The translations under genes and the position numbers were made by a program. A stretch of DNA of 56,634 nt from Salisapilia sapeloensis (taxonomy: Eukaryota; Oomycota; Peronosporomycetes; Peronosporales; Salisapiliaceae), in assembly GCA_023334545.1 (NCBI GenBank), contig JAADVB010000111.1, positions 1 through 56,634 of the forward strand, given 5' to 3'. Each line of letters starts with the position of its first letter. The first letter of the stretch is position 1. Shown here piece after piece: positions 43,101-52,286 of the stretch. A model generated the notes under the pieces. It did no database searches, had not been told where the DNA came from, and saw only the letters and a list, made by a program, of their open reading frames with translations.

Positions 43101-46100
43101 GCATTCGAATCTTCTTCTTCGCACGCCGTTTGACGCATCGACGGTGCTAGTTTAGCTGCACCGTTGCGAGTAGTACTTCGTGATGACCGCTGCTTTAGCA
43201 CATTACCTACATCTTGTCTACCAAAGCTTCTAAGCTGCATCCATAATGCTGTCTCGCTTAAAGCTTTATTCACAGCCTGGTCATATTGATTCTGGAAGAC
43301 GTCGAGCTTTTGAAGCATGTACTTGGCTTTACATTTCAGCATTACCGCTTCTGGCGTAGCAAACAAAGAGGATGATTTATTCCTGCTAGCAAAAGTGCCT
43401 TTTGACCCTCCTCGAATAACGGACATGGCGGACGCAAATTTCTTAGTACCGAGGCGTTGAGGTTGTTCCTTTTTAGGGCGTGCCGTATTTACAGTTTTGG
43501 AATCTGCCGTGGGTTCTCCAATAACGGGGACAAGCATGTTTTGTGTTGCCAAGTGTCGCATCGCTTTACAAGCAACAGCTATACAGCGTTCACGGTACCG
43601 ATGCAGTCGATTACGTAACCACTGATAGATCGAATGCAATGCATCCCGATGCTTCTGCACTTCACCAAAATCGCCTGTGGACACAGTCCACAGTTCGTTC
43701 CAATCCTGTTTGGAAACATGAAGCACCTCACAAGGTTGAATTGCCTTCACTGTCGCTAGACGACGATGAGACGGAAGAAAGAAAGCCACTTCTCCAAATA
43801 CACAGCCCTCAAGTAGCACAGCAACATTTGTGGTCGATTCACTCCAGAATACGGCGGCAGCACCCTTCCGAAGGATACATAGTTGGCGACCTTGAGCCTC
43901 CTCTGTCAAAATACTGTCCCCAGCTACAAACAGCTCAGACCGGAGCTTCAAAGCCAAGTTATCAATCTGGGAGTATGACAGATACTGAGCGATCGGCATC
44001 TTCATCAACGAGGTGCCGTAGATTTCTTTTGCAAATTGTAATCGCAGATTCGTATTCAATTCTTTTAAAATGTCTTCCATCTGATGTCCATGCGAATGTG
44101 CAAAGTCCATCTTTAAATAGGCTCCCACACGGCCTCGAATTGTCGTGGACAACCCGTTCTCCTTTGCAAAATGCTCGAAATTGACAATCCGATCCTTATA
44201 TTCTTTTTCCTCTCGGTTTAAATTAATAACCAAATCCGAGAACTCACCGATGATGTAACCCATGAAAAACGTACAACAAATGCACGTGAGTGTCGCCCAT
44301 AATGTACCGAGCGTATCCCTCGGTACAATATCCTTTGAACCCACAAGTGTCAGTGTTGTCATAGCCCAGTAAATGGATCTCATGTACAGCCATAGAACAG
44401 AAAATTTGTTTTCTAGTATGAACGTATCTTGGTTCATCCAGCAATTGCTTCGATTCGAGCACTCTTGCTCTGAAATCCAGTAGAAGACACAACCGGTAAA
44501 ATGAGCTCCGAGAAGAAAAAATATGAGGAGTTTAACCGGACTCAGATATGGTGCTACACTACGTGATGGAAACCGTTGCTGAATTTGAACAATGACTTCA
44601 TCTAGCTGCGTCCAAAGAACCCTACAACGAACAAGTCGTGTTAGACGACAGATCTCTGCTGCTCGCACGTTATTGTAAAATATCCAATTAATTGGAACTA
44701 TCCCAAGGAGGTCTAGCTTGAATTCTTTGCTTTTGAAATAGCACCGGTTCATTTCCTCTCTAGTAATAAGGTTGTCCATACCGACTTCCTCACCGCAGCC
44801 AAAGTAAAACAATTTTAAATAAATATCTGTCGTAAATGCAACGTCAGATGCAATCGACAATGAGAGCAACAGCAGTAACTCCTCACCCAAACCATTAACT
44901 GTTATAATAGACGCGAAAGAGATGCAGAAGATGATGGCCCAAGCGTTGTAAATGTTAAACAGAGTCAAAGCCATTGTCCAGAAGCTTTGGAAAGCTCGCT
45001 TCATGTCCCGCAGATCCCTTAAGCTCGGAGCATGTATGGTACCGATGGTATGTGAGCCTTGCTCGCGTTGAAAGAACAAAGTCGAAGTGGCGAGTGCATG
45101 CGGCTTTAGCTTCGCTTTCTCCAGATTCTTTTCAATATTTTTCAAAGTCATCATATCGTCATGCCATTCCTCGCCTGCAATCTCTTTCATGTCTCGTACG
45201 TCATCTGCGTACTTCCGTCGAATGTTTTCAAATAAATCTCTCGTCATAACCGAAGCACTGATAGGTGACATGGCAATTAACGTCACAGGACTCGGCAAGA
45301 GCAGTAAGAACTCACTTACACCGAAACAATCACCATCATGAAATGCACGCACTGGCGCTCTTCGTGGTTGGGAGAAAGCATCCACTTTTCCCCTCTTGAT
45401 AATGAAAAATTCGTGACAGAGACTTCCTTTCAAGTACATCGTTTCCCCGACTTGATACAACCGATTGCGGAATTTACCTGTCACCTCATTCAGAAACTCT
45501 ACACTAGCAGAGTCAAAGAGTGGAACTTGTCTAGCAGCTTTTGAATGCGATTGTGTAGAAATTTGATAGCAAAGCTGTTCTGGAAGATGAGACAGTAATT
45601 GAGACTCATATAACTCCGCGCGCTGCATGTATTTGCTATAGTAGAATCGACGAATGTCTGCTTGTAGCTTTTGCGAAATACCCCAATGCGCCATGCTACC
45701 ATTGAGTGTGTTTATTCGCTCCACATGCTCTCGCTGGCCGGATGTGAGATTGGAAATTGTCGTTGACATCGCACCGACGACACCAAAATTAATGACACCT
45801 CCAACAAATATCCATATTGCCGCAAATATCGTTTCCGATGTTGAATACGCAAGTATATCTCCATATCCTACACTTGTGAGTGCAACGACAGCCCAGTAGA
45901 TTGAGCGTAAGAAGGCAAAGCTCGCCGTATATGGTGATGCTGGATCTATATTCGGAAGCACATGACCAAGCTGCCCGTAGGAGTCAAAAAGTACCCAGGA
46001 GCAGTTGTGATACATCTTTGCCATTTCGAGACAATCATGACGATTGAGAGAATGAAGAGTGCCATAGTCGATGTTATGAGCGTCAATCCATGCTGCTTCA

Positions 46101-48505
46101 AACCAAAGACATGCTGCAAAGTGAATGGTAAGTGCTACCCCAAGGAACAGTGACACAATCCATTGGACACGAGAGCTTAGACTATATGTTTCAGCGACAT
46201 TTTCGGTCAAATCAAAGAAGTGCCGGAATCGTATCAATCGAATTAGACGCAACATAGAGAAGTATTCTTTCCAAGGGACGTTGACCGTATCGATGATCCA
46301 AATTACTGGTAACGAGGCAAGCAGGTCCAAATAGAAACCTTGCGCTTTGTACGCTGCAAAGATCATTGCTGGATCTTCGACAATAATCATCACACGTTCC
46401 TCTAGGTAGCTGAAAACGCGAGATCGAAGGAATAAGTCGAGCAAAAAGAAGATTTCAGCACAGGTTGTTAATGCGTACCCTGCTCCATGAACACGAGCAC
46501 TAATAAAGGGCGACTCGGTGTTAAAGCTTGAAACGAAAATGATATTGTAAGGTACTTCGAAGGCGACATAGATGATTAGCACGAATCGTAATAGCTCCCA
46601 CCGTTCGCGAAAAGTGGACGTGGGGTGAAACCAAGGTGTAGCGGACGATTGTCGATTATTCCCCTCTTTCTTTCCTAGGTGGAAAATCGCAGCACGAAAT
46701 GAACTCCCTCTCCTGTTTTTATCCGATGTACCTAGTAATTTTTTCATCTTCCGCTGTTGTGCTTCGTGCTTTTCAAACACCGTTTTCATTTCTTCTAGGA
46801 CTTCCGCTTCATGCCCACGATAGAAAGACTTTAGCACATTATTAAATTTATTTTGATGCAGTGCGTAGAGTTCACAAAAGGATTTAGCAATGGCATACTC
46901 ATTCGAGTACTCGGTACCAAGGAGGGCTCCAGCAGAAAAGTAGTCTCCTTTCGTGCATTCTTTCGCCCCAAGGCTGTCGGAGATCACTTGAACAGAGCCA
47001 CGTGTAATAAAACACGCTCGAATATTAATATTCGGCTCTGCAATCACGTCGTTTGGCGTGTATACGTGATTTATCAGCTCGAGCACGAGTAAATTAATGA
47101 ACTCGACACTCTCTTTTGCTAGAAATGGAATTTGCTGCAAAGGAGTTGCCTTGAGGTAATACAAAATATGCGACTGAAAGTGCCTCGGGAGTTTATGCAA
47201 TGAAGCCTCACTGTCCAAACCTTGGTGTGTAACCCAGGTATAGCTAAAGTAAGCGGTAACTTTACGTCGGAGTGCACGTGGTAGGTTCTGGGACTTCATG
47301 TATGCACGTGCGTTGTCGACATGCGCTGTAAAGTCTACGTACGCAGCATTTCGGTGGCGAAAGATGAACAGAAATGTTGCTATGATGATACTACTTACCA
47401 TAGACCCGACAAATTGGGCAAAGATAGCGAACAATGTTTCGGCATTTGATATTGGTGTAACGTCGTCATATCCTAACGATACAATCGTTCGTGCGGCCCA
47501 GTACATGGCTCGAGCATACTTCCGAAGGACGGTAGCATCCTGAAGGCGATCTCGAATCGCCCAACTAGATTCGTAATCTTCACCACACAAGGAAATGTCG
47601 ACACCGCACGATTCATGTGCTATCAGCATGTATCCACACGCACACCAGTGGCAAAGTATGAGGGCACTCGCGATGGCAAGAACTAACGTCGCGTTACCAG
47701 TCCTTGAGATGGTGTGGACCAAGTGTCGGTGTGCTAGTGTTTTTGAAAGTTGCCGAAGACAGCTTCGTAGGCGCCCGATACGAAGGAGCTTGTTTAATCG
47801 TAGAATGTGAACCGTCTTGTAAGTCGGCGTGAGTAAAGCAAATAGTTCAAGAGGTAACATGGCAATGACATCCAGACCGATGCGAAATTGACGTTGACCA
47901 GATCTCCTTTTCGTTTCTTGCAGCGACGTAAATGCAGAGCTTTGAGCCTCAGGTAGCGTTTCTGATGCAACAGAGGCTTTCAAATTCTGCACCGTCCACT
48001 TAGTGGCGTTTGACCGGTGTCGCCGAGAAATAGATGAGCTTCGCGAGGTTGGCGATGACGAGCCAGAGTGACGCTTTACTACATTCCACTTCGATTGCAC
48101 TGATATTTTACGATATATTGCTAGTCGTTGATGTGGTTCAAAGACGAAGACGGCAAAATCAATGAGTCCTACAATGTCTGCTAGTACATCAAGTGTCGTG
48201 AAAACTGTGAGCTCTGGTGACCAGTCTGAATTCGTGGCATGATGCGGGTCGTAGAAAAATCCTAGTCGCAACGGAACGCTTATTGCAATGTAGATGACTG
48301 AGAGCAATACTGCACCTCCACTCAAGACGGATCGAGTGGTAGGATCGACTCGTCGATACTGATCATACACTACCTTAACGATCACCTTCCATACTTTCCT
48401 ACCTTTAGACAAAGCCATTCCATCTACCTTTCCAGTAGCTGGAGCCGAAGCTGGAGGTTCATGGTCATCGGCAGCGGCAAAGACCTTCAACTTGGTGCGT
48501 TGCAT
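40151..48505 (-). CDS. Giant four-repeat cyclic-nucleotide-gated channel (CNGK-like)
   Basis: One uninterrupted exon of 2,784 residues from ATG 48505. It contains four CNG/EAG-type channel modules in a single chain, each with six membrane helices, a pore and a cyclic-nucleotide-binding domain. Pore filters lie near residues 344 (SLGYDD), 879 (TSVGYGD), 1388 (TLVGSKD) and 2400 (SMVYYGD). S4-like helices include LRLNKLLRIGRLR, LRLIRLIRFRH, CRLTRLVRCR and LRLNKLL. Binding domains lie near 500-530, 1035, 1540 and 2555; only the third keeps both FGE and RRLATV of the phosphate-binding cassette. A linker of roughly 550 residues separates the third binding domain from module four. Four modules in one chain would form the whole pore by themselves, as in Na/Ca channels and animal CNGK. 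Potassium conduction is an inference. The start could also be elsewhere if a 5' exon exists. Confidence 0.88.
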   Translation of the reverse strand: MQRTKLKVFAAADDHEPPASAPATGKVDGMALSKGRKVWKVIVKVVYDQYRRVDPTTRSVLSGGAVLLSVIYIAISVPLRLGFFYDPHHATNSDWSPELTVFTTLDVLADIVGLIDFAVFVFEPHQRLAIYRKISVQSKWNVVKRHSGSSSPTSRSSSISRRHRSNATKWTVQNLKASVASETLPEAQSSAFTSLQETKRRSGQRQFRIGLDVIAMLPLELFALLTPTYKTVHILRLNKLLRIGRLRSCLRQLSKTLAHRHLVHTISRTGNATLVLAIASALILCHWCACGYMLIAHESCGVDISLCGEDYESSWAIRDRLQDATVLRKYARAMYWAARTIVSLGYDDVTPISNAETLFAIFAQFVGSMVSSIIIATFLFIFRHRNAAYVDFTAHVDNARAYMKSQNLPRALRRKVTAYFSYTWVTHQGLDSEASLHKLPRHFQSHILYYLKATPLQQIPFLAKESVEFINLLVLELINHVYTPNDVIAEPNINIRACFITRGSVQVISDSLGAKECTKGDYFSAGALLGTEYSNEYAIAKSFCELYALHQNKFNNVLKSFYRGHEAEVLEEMKTVFEKHEAQQRKMKKLLGTSDKNRRGSSFRAAIFHLGKKEGNNRQSSATPWFHPTSTFRERWELLRFVLIIYVAFEVPYNIIFVSSFNTESPFISARVHGAGYALTTCAEIFFLLDLFLRSRVFSYLEERVMIIVEDPAMIFAAYKAQGFYLDLLASLPVIWIIDTVNVPWKEYFSMLRLIRLIRFRHFFDLTENVAETYSLSSRVQWIVSLFLGVALTIHFAACLWFEAAWIDAHNIDYGTLHSLNRHDCLEMAKMYHNCSWVLFDSYGQLGHVLPNIDPASPYTASFAFLRSIYWAVVALTSVGYGDILAYSTSETIFAAIWIFVGGVINFGVVGAMSTTISNLTSGQREHVERINTLNGSMAHWGISQKLQADIRRFYYSKYMQRAELYESQLLSHLPEQLCYQISTQSHSKAARQVPLFDSASVEFLNEVTGKFRNRLYQVGETMYLKGSLCHEFFIIKRGKVDAFSQPRRAPVRAFHDGDCFGVSEFLLLLPSPVTLIAMSPISASVMTRDLFENIRRKYADDVRDMKEIAGEEWHDDMMTLKNIEKNLEKAKLKPHALATSTLFFQREQGSHTIGTIHAPSLRDLRDMKRAFQSFWTMALTLFNIYNAWAIIFCISFASIITVNGLGEELLLLLSLSIASDVAFTTDIYLKLFYFGCGEEVGMDNLITREEMNRCYFKSKEFKLDLLGIVPINWIFYNNVRAAEICRLTRLVRCRVLWTQLDEVIVQIQQRFPSRSVAPYLSPVKLLIFFLLGAHFTGCVFYWISEQECSNRSNCWMNQDTFILENKFSVLWLYMRSIYWAMTTLTLVGSKDIVPRDTLGTLWATLTCICCTFFMGYIIGEFSDLVINLNREEKEYKDRIVNFEHFAKENGLSTTIRGRVGAYLKMDFAHSHGHQMEDILKELNTNLRLQFAKEIYGTSLMKMPIAQYLSYSQIDNLALKLRSELFVAGDSILTEEAQGRQLCILRKGAAAVFWSESTTNVAVLLEGCVFGEVAFFLPSHRRLATVKAIQPCEVLHVSKQDWNELWTVSTGDFGEVQKHRDALHSIYQWLRNRLHRYRERCIAVACKAMRHLATQNMLVPVIGEPTADSKTVNTARPKKEQPQRLGTKKFASAMSVIRGGSKGTFASRNKSSSLFATPEAVMLKCKAKYMLQKLDVFQNQYDQAVNKALSETALWMQLRSFGRQDVGNVLKQRSSRSTTRNGAAKLAPSMRQTACEEEDSNADLYREMMSQVNPVSRYIRIHMTSQNLELLQKECWRRATYLAAVEFAVDKKLKEITDSMEAHNQQIAKVLAQKAPLRNGRRMSGLCQDSIQQLQASPVAHQRIISIDDSQALNRMSSIALVTNDLPPKDTLPTPRNMFSEATSVTNVLDSRKTNQDGANGTNELNSGSLEPFVQRRRSSLASLACQITRSRRQRLHRSKSLPLFDEKFFSLVKFDEEKHKRLANKVTGGLEAARHETVGINFEVLQQCQRPQFSKLLNLYHIYRNWRQKVGVSMSSKTSGHSTSRSQSRDSKRNLAVQQNLPDSKVLPVGDSKPLSKSGSARAMIKAQASKLHLLAKRKKSDRLLLGFQRMILNMSKMWEAFMLIISCYWVTGYPFRVCFDNDLQVRGSDALSPWIWCEYMMDLACFVDVGYKLHLHSNERHVQINTTPLLHRSSKYRRFIARVSSVIYPSFWYDLAALFPFDLAILAIYVPSAYERRYLSFLRLNKLLYVARIDSLSESLFQFFVYDVKLPITEATLRFIRSVIKYNVMIHLIACIWYAASDSAFKYYDKSWLSSSGLLILPPGFFTINLDVAGLRAVSLSRKYLRSLLVSYESVSMVYYGDITSLNVVETAVEMGFILVGIYVYGSLIGAQSEWLDIFMRQRASFEERIAAIQHYLVQHNVPDKMQQHIKNYYARIWNRQQGDEKLSATEFISPVLREDVVYTMRRTLAWRVTLFRSLEYYFLRSLLLKLHYVVCSDGEEIVAQGDVMRVMYFISSGRVIVRHEKSEQVKESGAHFGELPLLYGIPWQETCTALSVCDLFRLDHEDYEQLLQSYPNHRRMNKVDWIMPVAPSSPFVPTMRHAVDILMPHIKAGLSRRVDSLQNSPSSRRSSIDIATMVEDQIPHTYIYHSAMFLLSELNSLSVLEAKEIISSAKACAARYLLKDTDLSIPEDGTIEPGNTIIQTFCLLLDPSNFSKRLSGRSPRSIPRITSSGRSYGRMHG

Positions 48506-48700
48506 GGTCGTACAAGTAGCTTGTATTTTCGTCTTTACGGGTGAAGAAATGTAACGACGGAGGTGCAAGGAAGCTATAAATATTTCCTTGCATCAACCCC
48601 GAGCAAGTAGATCCTTTCGTCAAGCTCAATTTTCTCGGATGAAACGACTATGAACGCACGTAAAGATCCTGTCCGACAATGTGAAGACTATATTGCATTG

Positions 48701-49873
48701 CTAAAAGTCATCAAACACGTCAAACGCTGCTTTGTCTTCTCCAAAGAGCGCAGGTGTGTTATCTAGTGGTGAATCCGGGTACTCATCAAAATTATGATGA
48801 TCGCCGGGTCCAGAGACAGGAGGAATGAATGGCGCTGGCACCATCCGATGCAAGACGGCGTCCCAATCCACTTTCTTAAAGTATTTATGTTTCTTCACAT
48901 CCTCTGCGCCGCCACGAAGACACCCGAGTCGCTTGGTTCGATCGGACGCGAGAAGCTTTTTAATCAAATCCTTTGCGTGGCTATCGAAATGCTTTGGATA
49001 GTCCACTTTGCCATTTAAAATCTTTTGATAGATACCGAACGGGTTCTCGTCGTAAAAAGGAGGGTACCCAGCGAGCATCTCGAACAAGAGGATGCCAAGT
49101 GCCCACCAATCGACACTTTTGCCATGCCCACGACTTTGAATAATCTCCGGTGCGAGGTACTCGGGCGTCCCACAAAGTGTCCATGTCCGGTCTTCGACGA
49201 TTTTCGCGAACCCAAAGTCCGTGATTTTAATCGACCCGTCGGCTGTGATGAGCAGATTCTCTGGCTTGAGATCCCGATAGATGATGTGTTGGCTATGGAG
49301 GTACGAGATGGCAAGAATGAGCTGTGTGATGTAGTAACTCGCGACGGCGTCTGGAAACCTCCCTTGGCGTCTCAAATATGAGAACAACTCCCCGCCTTGG
49401 ACGTAATCCAACACCAAGTAAAGCTTCTTTTCGTCTTGGAACTGGCCTAAGAAGTCGACGATGAACGGATGCTGTATCTTGCTTAAAATCTCTACTTCGC
49501 ATTTGATATGATGCAACTGCTGCAATCGCAGTATCTCGCTCTTCTTGAGGATCTTGAGCGCATGAAAAGCGCCGGTCGCGCGAGACCGTACGAGCCGTAC
49601 ACGACCGAACGTGCCAGTGCCTACGTCATACAAAGCGTCAGCGCAATGCATCTTGAAACGTTGTGGTGTACAGGCTCACCGAGTGTCGCGAGGAGCTCAA
49701 AGTCGTCGAGCGAATACTTCATCCGCTGCTCCGATGCACCTGTGACAACGTCTGGTAAGGAGAGTACTTCTTTCGGTGGCTCCTATGATAGATAGAGTCT
49801 CAGATGAGACACGAGGGAGAGGGAAATGGCGTGTACGTACCTTGGTTTCTGGCATCGTCTTCCGTCCAAACAT
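48701..49873 (-). CDS. PKA-like AGC protein kinase catalytic subunit (three exons)
   Basis: Exons on the minus strand are 49873-49841, 49782-49680 and 49620-48701, with introns of 58 and 59 bases, giving 351 residues, the same length as animal PKA C-alpha. The glycine loop LGTGTFGRVRL is split by intron 2, so the long open frame alone lacks its start. Other marks are HALKILKK (Lys), YRDLKPENLL, TDFGFAK, activation loop TWTLCGTPEYLAPE with the Thr phosphosite, and a C-terminal FDVFDDF ending in the FxxF of PKA. FELLAT upstream suits PKA. It should phosphorylate R-R-x-S/T substrates under cAMP control, though no regulatory subunit is in the window. It lies 195 bases upstream of the giant channel gene on the same strand. 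Confidence 0.92.
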
Positions 49874-50116
49874 CGTCTCGGTGTCGATTGTCCTCTAACG
49901 GAAAAAAAGAATGGTGGAAGACGCCTCGCCTCCACCTCGACAGACTCTACTACCTAGAAGCTAAAAGCTCGCGTCGGTTAGTCCGAAAGACCGTTCGATC
50001 TTTCTTCCTTCACCACCTAATTATAGAAGAAGTAGTCGAATCAGGTACGATGTACGAGGCTACATCGTCATTCAAAATTGTGCATGTTCATCTCTTTCTT
50101 ACGTCTGTTCTACGCG

Positions 50117-51688
50117 TCACACGTCAAACGTCGGACGGTGGTCTGTATCCAAACTCTGACCAAAACTACCTGCAGTCGATCGATTTTCGCCTACAGACGC
50201 CATCGACGCATTGAACGAGGACCCGGCACCAGTCGTACGGCCCATGGTATTCGAGAACTCGGGCTTGGACTCCGACACAGTCGATGACGATATGATAGAT
50301 AGTAATTCACGGTCCTCCTCTTCCTTCTCCTCCGTCTCGGCTTCACTTACATAGTACCTCGGGTGATGTTGCAATCCCGCAGATGAATCCGGCGCTTCAT
50401 TCACGGTAAACACACTCGTACCGCTCTCACGCTCTTCATCAATATCCACTTCCTGCATCGATCGATCCAACGTCTGACGAGGCTGACGAGTCGACACTTG
50501 CGACGAAGTAAACGCACTCAAGGTCGTGTCTCGAGTACCGCGCATGGCATTCCCATTGTACTCGGACGGCATCACTGAGCTCCAGCCGTGGCTCGATCCG
50601 CTCACAGAGAACTGTTCAGACGAGTCGATCGAGTCGTTACTGAGGTAATGCATCTGCTTCATATTCGCATGCGCATATTCACCTCCATGCGCCACGACTT
50701 CCGTGCTACCTTTGGCACTCGTCGTAGGCGTTGGTGCCATACCTGGATCATTGTACAGGATCGTCGAGTCATATCGCTGGATCGACTCTTGACCGGTCGA
50801 TATCGCATGTGGGTTCTCTCCTTCATTTCCACTCGTCTCGACAAACGTCGACATTTCCCTTCCTGTACCTTTGACGGCAAATCCTCTCACGTCCGGATCG
50901 TCCTCCTGATTCCGCTTCCTTCGACCGTTTAACACGAATAACGTGGCAATGACAGCGATACCAGCTACGACGCCTACGAGAGACAAGATGGAACCTGTGC
51001 CCATACTAAACGAATTCTTAGATGTCGTGGTACTCGTGAGAGAATCCACTTCTGTGCTTTTACTACTAGAACTAGATGATGTTGAGTCCTTGTCTTCCGG
51101 TACGTCGTCCGCTGGATTAATCGTCATGGGCGGTTTCGTCGATTGACTCGGCGCCGATGTCTCGCCTTCTGTCTTAATGTTCAGTTTATCCGCAATCGGT
51201 TTAAAGTCCACCGGGTCGATGTTGTGGCTCGAAGCATCCTCGTCCTTCGTATTATCATTATTGTCTTCCGGACTAGTCGCATCTGTAGACGAACTCGAGG
51301 TGGACATAGACGGTGTAGATGCATCAGTAGAACTAGAAGTCGTGGGATCAGTTGCCGCTGGCACACCTGGGTCGGGCGTAGGTGCTGCGTCGTCTATACC
51401 TGACGAAGCAGTCGACATGGACGGCGTCGCAGCAGCATCCTGACCCTCTGGAGGTGTCGTAGGAGCTGGTGCCTCTGTGTCGGCAGCAGACTCTGCTGGT
51501 GGTGCATCGTCTCCATTTGCTTCCACTGCCGGTGTATCCTCTCCCTCAGCATTGCTAGGTAGGATGAACGTGGATGGCGAGGACGGTAGTTTCGAGAAGG
51601 CTGTCCCGATGCTTGGCTTATTGTCCTGCGCATAGACAGTCGTAGCCCATAGCAGCAAGAGACCTGTACCTAGTAAACGTCGGAGCAT
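50117..51688 (-). CDS. Mucin-like single-pass membrane protein
   Basis: A single exon of 523 residues from ATG 51688. It starts with a signal peptide (MLRRLLGTGLLLLWATTVYA). Residues about 25-230 are rich in Ser, Thr, Pro, Ala and Asp (repeats such as STDASTPSMSTSSSSTDA), as in heavily O-glycosylated stalks. One membrane helix (ILSLVGVVAGIAVIATLFVL, about 235-257) follows, stopped by NGRRKRN. The cytosolic tail of about 260 residues is polar and Ser-rich, with no known domain. The layout fits a type I cell-surface protein, perhaps a wall-stress sensor like fungal WSC/MID2 proteins, but no homologous domain was recognised. The function is unknown. Confidence 0.7.
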   Translation of the reverse strand: MLRRLLGTGLLLLWATTVYAQDNKPSIGTAFSKLPSSPSTFILPSNAEGEDTPAVEANGDDAPPAESAADTEAPAPTTPPEGQDAAATPSMSTASSGIDDAAPTPDPGVPAATDPTTSSSTDASTPSMSTSSSSTDATSPEDNNDNTKDEDASSHNIDPVDFKPIADKLNIKTEGETSAPSQSTKPPMTINPADDVPEDKDSTSSSSSSKSTEVDSLTSTTTSKNSFSMGTGSILSLVGVVAGIAVIATLFVLNGRRKRNQEDDPDVRGFAVKGTGREMSTFVETSGNEGENPHAISTGQESIQRYDSTILYNDPGMAPTPTTSAKGSTEVVAHGGEYAHANMKQMHYLSNDSIDSSEQFSVSGSSHGWSSVMPSEYNGNAMRGTRDTTLSAFTSSQVSTRQPRQTLDRSMQEVDIDEERESGTSVFTVNEAPDSSAGLQHHPRYYVSEAETEEKEEEDRELLSIISSSTVSESKPEFSNTMGRTTGAGSSFNASMASVGENRSTAGSFGQSLDTDHRPTFDV

Positions 51689-52286
51689 TGATTTGCCACA
51701 AGTATAGATGCCGTAGCAAATTGAAGACTGTTCGTACGCTCCGACGGCATCGGGCACTATCGATCGATGCTGGCTAACAATCGGACACCACGCTTACGCA
51801 GCACCATCTGGTCTTTTGACTAGGGTTTTGTATGTCACGCGTCAAATCAGGTGCCTTCAAGGATGCGTTCGCGCCATTTGACTGTCGAAAAGTATGGACA
51901 TAGAGAAACGAGAGCGTGAGTATTATTTGACGTCACGTGCATAGCAAGGGAATGGATATTAGCACATGGTTCATTAATAACCTACCAAGGTAGATGCGTC
52001 GGATTTGAGTTCGTTTCTCGAGTCAAAATATCTTTCCGTACTCGTCATGTCTAGCAATCTATAGGAGCGATTGATGTGAATAAGATGGAAGTCACTAGTG
52101 GGCGGTTGGTTGCAGTGCAAAGGTTCTATTCTTCTCGATGGTCGATACACGTTTCTTCGTTGACAACTAGAGAAATCACAGAGGCAGTGGTATGAGTCTG
52201 TCGTACACCTCCCGTCCAGCGTAACTCTGCACATGTCGACGACAGAAAAATCCCTTGCCACTTTCTGCTCTACGCGGTTACGCACG
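51689..52286. other. Intergenic stretch between RCC1-like and mucin-like genes
   Basis: About 600 bases holding the 3' flank of the RCC1-like gene and the promoter of the mucin-like gene. An open frame at 51974-52285 has no domain and is not taken as a gene. Confidence 0.45.

Noticed and set aside
43543-44184. A 213-codon plus-strand frame inside the channel gene
   Set aside because: It is antisense to the third binding domain of the channel, which is clearly the true coding strand.
40151-48505. Possible mis-joined tandem array of separate channel genes
   Set aside because: The frame is open without a single stop for 8.3 kb and the modules differ strongly, so neither recent tandem duplication nor mis-assembly explains it.
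51974-52285. A 103-codon minus frame between two genes
   Set aside because: It starts one base after the true stop region of the RCC1-like gene, has no domain and looks like 3' flank.
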